From NCBI GenBank assembly GCA_964547975.1, contig CAZJRM010000102.1:1-18079 (forward strand): DNA of 18,079 nt. The letters run 5' to 3'. A model generated the notes under the pieces. That model was given only the letters and a program-made list of their open reading frames with translations. It had not been told where the DNA came from and searched no databases. Below are positions 15,091 through 18,079 of this stretch, piece after piece. The position numbers and the translations under genes were made by a program. Numbering within the stretch: the stretch's first letter is position 1; every line of letters starts with the position of its first letter. Source of the DNA: CAYJPV01 sp964547975. GTDB lineage: Bacteria; Acidobacteriota; Vicinamibacteria; Vicinamibacterales; JAKQTR01.

Positions 15091-15118
15091 ATTATGGCGT
15101 GCCCGTCAGGGTTGTCAA
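15091..15118 (-). promoter_or_regulatory. Predicted sigma70-like promoter of the GH51-GH105-GH42-GH97 operon
   Basis: Read on the minus strand, TTGACA (15113-15118, 6/6) is followed by a 16-base spacer and CATAAT (15091-15096, 5/6). Only 7 bases separate the -10 box from the ATG at 15083, so transcription should start at or beside the AUG. The -35 box overlaps that of the opposite promoter. Confidence 0.6.
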
Positions 15119-15140
15119 GGGCGCGCCCAGCGGCAATAAT
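15112..15140 (+). promoter_or_regulatory. Predicted sigma70-like promoter of the SSS symporter gene
   Basis: TTGTCA (15112-15117, 5/6) and AATAAT (15135-15140, 5/6) are separated by exactly 17 bases. The ATG of the symporter follows 17 bases after the -10 box, giving a leader of roughly 10 bases with no Shine-Dalgarno. Its -35 hexamer shares five bases with the opposing -35 hexamer. Confidence 0.55.
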
Positions 15141-15157
15141 CAGCGTCACTGAATCTT

Positions 15158-16630
15158 ATGCAGCTCAACCTCCTCGATCTCGTCATCATCGTCGTGTATA
15201 TGGGTGGGACCCTCGCCGTCGGCTGGGCGTTCAGCCGCCGCCAGCGCACGATCAAGGACTACTTCCTCACGGGCCACGACACGCCCTGGTGGGCGCTCAT
15301 GGGCTCGATCGTGGCCACCGAGACGTCCACGGTCACCTTCATCAGCGTGCCGGCCTTCGCCTTTGCCGCGACGGCCGGGGGGACCGGCGGCAACTTCACG
15401 TTTCTCCAGCTCGCGTTCGGCTACATGATCGGGCGGCTCGTCATCGTGGCGTTGTTCATCCCGCTCTATTTCAAGGGCGAGTTGTTCACGGTGTACCAGG
15501 TGCTCGACCAGCGTTTCGGCGGGCGTGTGAAGCGCACGGCGGCCTCGCTCTTCCTCGTCACGCGATCCATCGCCGACGGCATCCGCCTCTTCCTGACCGC
15601 GATCGTCCTGGTGGCGCTCACGGGCTGGGCCGACCCCGTGTCGATTCTCATCATTGGCGTCGTGACCATCGCCTACACCTACCTTGGCGGCATGGCGGCC
15701 GTGATCTGGACCGACGCCATCCAGCTCGTCGTGTACCTGGTCGGCGCGGTCGCGGCAGCCGTCATCCTGGTGGCGAAAATCCCGGGCGGTTGGCCGGAAG
15801 TCGCCGCGGTCGGCGACGCGCTGCACAAGTTCACGCTGTTCGATCCGACGTTCGACCTGTCCCGCAGCTACACGCTCTGGTCCGGCGTCATCGGCGGCGC
15901 GTTCCTGACGACGGCCACTCACGGCACGGACCAGCTCATGGTCCAGCGTTACTTGAGCGCCCGGAGCCCGAGGCAGGCGACGCTCGCGCTGCTGACGAGC
16001 GGCGTGGTCGTCTTCGCGCAGTTCGTGCTGTTCCTGCTCATCGGCCTGATGCTCTCCGTCTTCTACCAGGCGCCGGGATCGCTGCCGCCCGCGGTGGCGG
16101 CCCAGGCCGACCGGGTGTTCCCGCACTTCATCGTCACGGAACTGCCGCCGGGCATGGTGGGGCTGGTCGTGGCCGCCATCTTCGCCGCGGCGATGAGCAC
16201 CTTGTCGGGTTCGCTGAACTCGTTGTCGGCGGCGGCGGTCACCGACTTCTACCGGCCGCTCGTCGCGCCGGACCGTTCGGACGCACACTACCTGAAGGTG
16301 TCGCGGTTGTTTACCGCCGGCTGGGGCGTCGTCCAGATCACGGTCGCCATGGTTGCCATCGCGATGAAGGGCCGGGGCGTGGACGCGGTGCTTGCCGTGG
16401 CGTCCTTCACGAACGGGCCGGTGCTCGGCCTGTTCCTCCTGAGCGCGATCACGCGCCGCGTCGGTCCCAGGGGCGCGCTGACGGGCGTGGTGGCCGGCAT
16501 CGTGGCGATGGCGTTCGTCTGGCTGCAGACACCGCTGTCGTGGCAGTGGTACGTCCTGGTGGGCTCCACGATCACCTTCGGCACGGGCCTGCTCGCCAGC
16601 GTGATGCTCGAGGGCCGGCGGGCGGCGTAA
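15158..16630 (+). CDS. SSS-family sodium/solute (sugar) symporter
   Basis: The 490-residue protein has about 13 hydrophobic helices. Sodium:solute symporter signatures are DYFLTGHDTPWWALMGSIVAT (34-54), YTYLGGMAAVIWTDAIQ (173-189), GTDQLMVQRYLSAR (256-269), and FAAAMSTLSGSLNSLSAA (342-359), which contains the Ser/Thr of the second sodium site. The family couples Na+ entry to uptake of sugars, uronates, sialic acids and similar solutes. Its divergent placement next to the GH51 operon suggests import of arabinose, galactose or an oligosaccharide product, which is inference. ATG at 15158 has no ribosome site. The only alternative would remove the first helix. The gene ends 254 bp before the six-hairpin glycosidase gene. 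Confidence 0.9.
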   Translation: MQLNLLDLVIIVVYMGGTLAVGWAFSRRQRTIKDYFLTGHDTPWWALMGSIVATETSTVTFISVPAFAFAATAGGTGGNFTFLQLAFGYMIGRLVIVALFIPLYFKGELFTVYQVLDQRFGGRVKRTAASLFLVTRSIADGIRLFLTAIVLVALTGWADPVSILIIGVVTIAYTYLGGMAAVIWTDAIQLVVYLVGAVAAAVILVAKIPGGWPEVAAVGDALHKFTLFDPTFDLSRSYTLWSGVIGGAFLTTATHGTDQLMVQRYLSARSPRQATLALLTSGVVVFAQFVLFLLIGLMLSVFYQAPGSLPPAVAAQADRVFPHFIVTELPPGMVGLVVAAIFAAAMSTLSGSLNSLSAAAVTDFYRPLVAPDRSDAHYLKVSRLFTAGWGVVQITVAMVAIAMKGRGVDAVLAVASFTNGPVLGLFLLSAITRRVGPRGALTGVVAGIVAMAFVWLQTPLSWQWYVLVGSTITFGTGLLASVMLEGRRAA

Positions 16631-16884
16631 TCGTCTCGACGCTGCCCGGTCCGGCGTCCACGGCGCCGGGCGCCGGCCTCCGGCCTCCGTGCCGGCCTCG
16701 TTCACCCATCCGAAACGTCGCTCACGCGGCGGCCGGCAGGGCAATCGCGGACTTGGCTTGAAACGCGCCCGAATGGTCCCGTGCTGGCCCCACCGCACCG
16801 GCCAGAGGTTCTGGACTGCGAAACCGGCCCCAGCCCCGGAATCCGTGTGGCGCCACGGCGCCAACGGCGTTACCGTAGGCCGCC
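16631..16884. other. 254-bp intergenic region
   Basis: Between the symporter and the next gene there is very GC-rich sequence. From about 16659 to 16692 it can fold into overlapping GGCGCC/CCGGC-type stems, but no run of T follows, so a classical terminator cannot be claimed. I found no convincing -35/-10 pair in front of the gene at 16885 and no tRNA or small coding region. Confidence 0.4.
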
Positions 16885-18079
16885 ATGCGAACTCGCGTCG
16901 CCCCGCGCCCGTGCTGGTCGTCTCGGTGGCTCCGGGCCTGGACCGGGGCCGTGCTGGTCGTGCTGGCGGGCGTGCCCGGCCGCGCCGAGGCTCCCGCGCC
17001 CATCGACCGTCACGCGCTCGTGTCGCGCCACAGTCCGGTAATCACCAGCCTCGACCGCGAGTCTCCCCTGTCGGTCGGCAACGGCGAGTTCGCCTTCACG
17101 GTGGACGCCACCGGCCTGCAGACCTTTGCCGACCTCTACGACGAGACGATTCCGCTCGGCACCCTGTCGCAATGGGGCTGGCACACGTTCCCGAATCCCG
17201 ACGGCTGGTCCATCGACCGCTTCCGGTTCGCCGAGTTCGACAGCCACGGCCGGACGGTCGGCTACGCCGACATTCCCGGCAACGAACGCACGCCCGAGAT
17301 CACCTGGCTGCGCGCCAATCCGCACCGCCTGCATCTCGGACGCATCGGGTTCGTCCTCACTCGCGCCGACGGGACGCCCGCCACGCCGCAGGACCTCTCC
17401 GGAATCCGGCAGGAACTCGACCTCTGGAACGGCCGCATCGTCAGCCGTTTCACGTTCGACGGAGCCGCCGTCGAGGTCGTGACCCTCTGCCACCCCGCGA
17501 CCGATGCCGTCGCCGTCAGGGTCGCGTCCGCGCACCTCGCGACCGGACGCGTGAAGGTCGGGCTGCGGTTTCCTTACGGCACCGGGGCCGTCGTGACGGC
17601 GGACTGGTCGCGTCCGGACGCGCATCGCACGGTGCGCACGGCGATTTCCCCAACCCGCGCCACGTTCGCCCGGACGCTGGATGCGGACCGCTACACGGCC
17701 ACGCTCGACTGGGCGCCGGCCGGGACGCTGGCTGACGCGGGGCCCCACAGTTACACCCTGGCCGCGCCTCCGGGCGGCCGCACGCTGTCGTTCGTCACGA
17801 CCTTCGCCCCGACGGTTCCGGCGAAACCGGCGCCGACATTCGAACAGGCGCGCCTGGCCGCCGAGTCCCATTGGAACCGGTTCTGGTCGAGCGGCGGCGC
17901 CATCGACCTGTCGGGCAGCACCGACCCGCGGTGGAAAGAACTCGAACGCCGGATCGTCCTGTCGCAGTACCTGACCGCGATCCAGTGCGCCGGGAAGTAC
18001 CCTCCTCAGGAGACGGGGCTGACGTTCAACAGCTGGGAGGGCAAGTTCCACCTCGAGATGCACTGGTGGCACGCCGCGC
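16885..18079 (+). CDS. Secreted six-hairpin glycosidase-like protein, N-terminal part (cut by window edge)
   Basis: An open frame runs from ATG 16885 to the window end, giving 398 residues without a stop. It begins with a signal peptide (arginine-rich n-region, then TGAVLVVLAGV, cut near GRAEA, residue 36). The next segment SPLSVGNGEFAFTVDATGLQTF (60-81) and QWGWHTFPNPDGW (96-108) mark the N-terminal beta-sandwich seen in GH65/GH95-like inverting glycosidases. A linker with the SHWNRFWSSGG pattern leads into the alpha/alpha barrel. The last visible residues NSWEGKFHLEMHWWHA fit the first barrel helices with substrate-contacting aromatic residues. The catalytic part lies beyond the window, so activity (for example fucosidase, galactosidase or glucosidase type) cannot be assigned. 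It follows the symporter on the same strand after 254 bp and probably has its own promoter or reads through. Confidence 0.75.
   Translation, partial: MRTRVAPRPCWSSRWLRAWTGAVLVVLAGVPGRAEAPAPIDRHALVSRHSPVITSLDRESPLSVGNGEFAFTVDATGLQTFADLYDETIPLGTLSQWGWHTFPNPDGWSIDRFRFAEFDSHGRTVGYADIPGNERTPEITWLRANPHRLHLGRIGFVLTRADGTPATPQDLSGIRQELDLWNGRIVSRFTFDGAAVEVVTLCHPATDAVAVRVASAHLATGRVKVGLRFPYGTGAVVTADWSRPDAHRTVRTAISPTRATFARTLDADRYTATLDWAPAGTLADAGPHSYTLAAPPGGRTLSFVTTFAPTVPAKPAPTFEQARLAAESHWNRFWSSGGAIDLSGSTDPRWKELERRIVLSQYLTAIQCAGKYPPQETGLTFNSWEGKFHLEMHWWHAA

Noticed and set aside
15146..16864. 572-residue open frame on the minus strand opposite the symporter
   Set aside because: Its translation is an Arg/Asp/Glu/His-rich, low-hydrophobicity sequence typical of the antisense frame of GC-rich coding DNA, while the plus strand encodes a clear SSS transporter.
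16870..18072. 400-residue minus-strand frame at the right end
   Set aside because: It is the antisense shadow of the six-hairpin protein, whose plus-strand frame has a signal peptide and conserved motifs and stays open to the window edge.

Overview
This window is GC-rich (about two thirds G+C by eye) and almost entirely coding. It reads as a bacterial carbohydrate-utilisation locus. The mix of glycoside hydrolases (GH29, GH97, GH42, GH105, GH51 and a six-hairpin glycosidase), an SSS sodium/solute symporter, twin-arginine export signals and no SusC/SusD pair inside the window resembles Acidobacteriota of the Vicinamibacteria type. Planctomycetes or Verrucomicrobia remain possible. This taxonomic call is inference, since no marker gene is present.

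Layout. (1) 74-1635, plus strand: an NCS1-type permease and a 54-residue two-helix membrane protein overlapping it by ATGA. (2) 1656-3699, minus strand: a Tat-exported aldo/keto reductase, preceded by an AraC-family regulator whose frame is broken between the sensor half and the DNA-binding half. (3) 3756-8007, plus strand: a tight four-gene operon of a GDP-mannose 3,5-epimerase-like SDR, a GHMP-fold sugar kinase, a tandem-domain HIGH-type nucleotidylyltransferase and a secreted GH29 alpha-L-fucosidase. (4) 15083-7909, minus strand: a four-gene operon of GH51 arabinofuranosidase, GH105 unsaturated uronyl hydrolase, GH42 beta-galactosidase and GH97 glycosidase. Its end overlaps the end of the fucosidase by 99 bp. 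(5) 15158-18079, plus strand: an SSS symporter, then the N-terminal part of a secreted six-hairpin glycosidase cut by the window edge.

How they fit together. The hydrolases suit the breakdown of pectin-type glycans: GH51 and GH42 for arabinan/galactan side chains, GH105 for the unsaturated disaccharides left by lyases, and GH29 for terminal L-fucose or L-galactose. The SSS and NCS1 carriers could import products. The most unusual part is the epimerase-kinase-nucleotidylyltransferase set placed directly before the fucosidase. It looks like a sugar-activation or salvage cassette coupled to glycan degradation. The kinase has a non-canonical ATP loop and the nucleotidylyltransferase carries a second, degenerate copy of its own domain.

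Regulation. The 74 bp between the GH51 and SSS genes hold two back-to-back sigma70-like promoters whose -35 boxes overlap on opposite strands. The GH51 promoter sits so close to its ATG that a leaderless transcript is likely. No RNA genes, CRISPR arrays, insertion sequences or attachment sites were seen.
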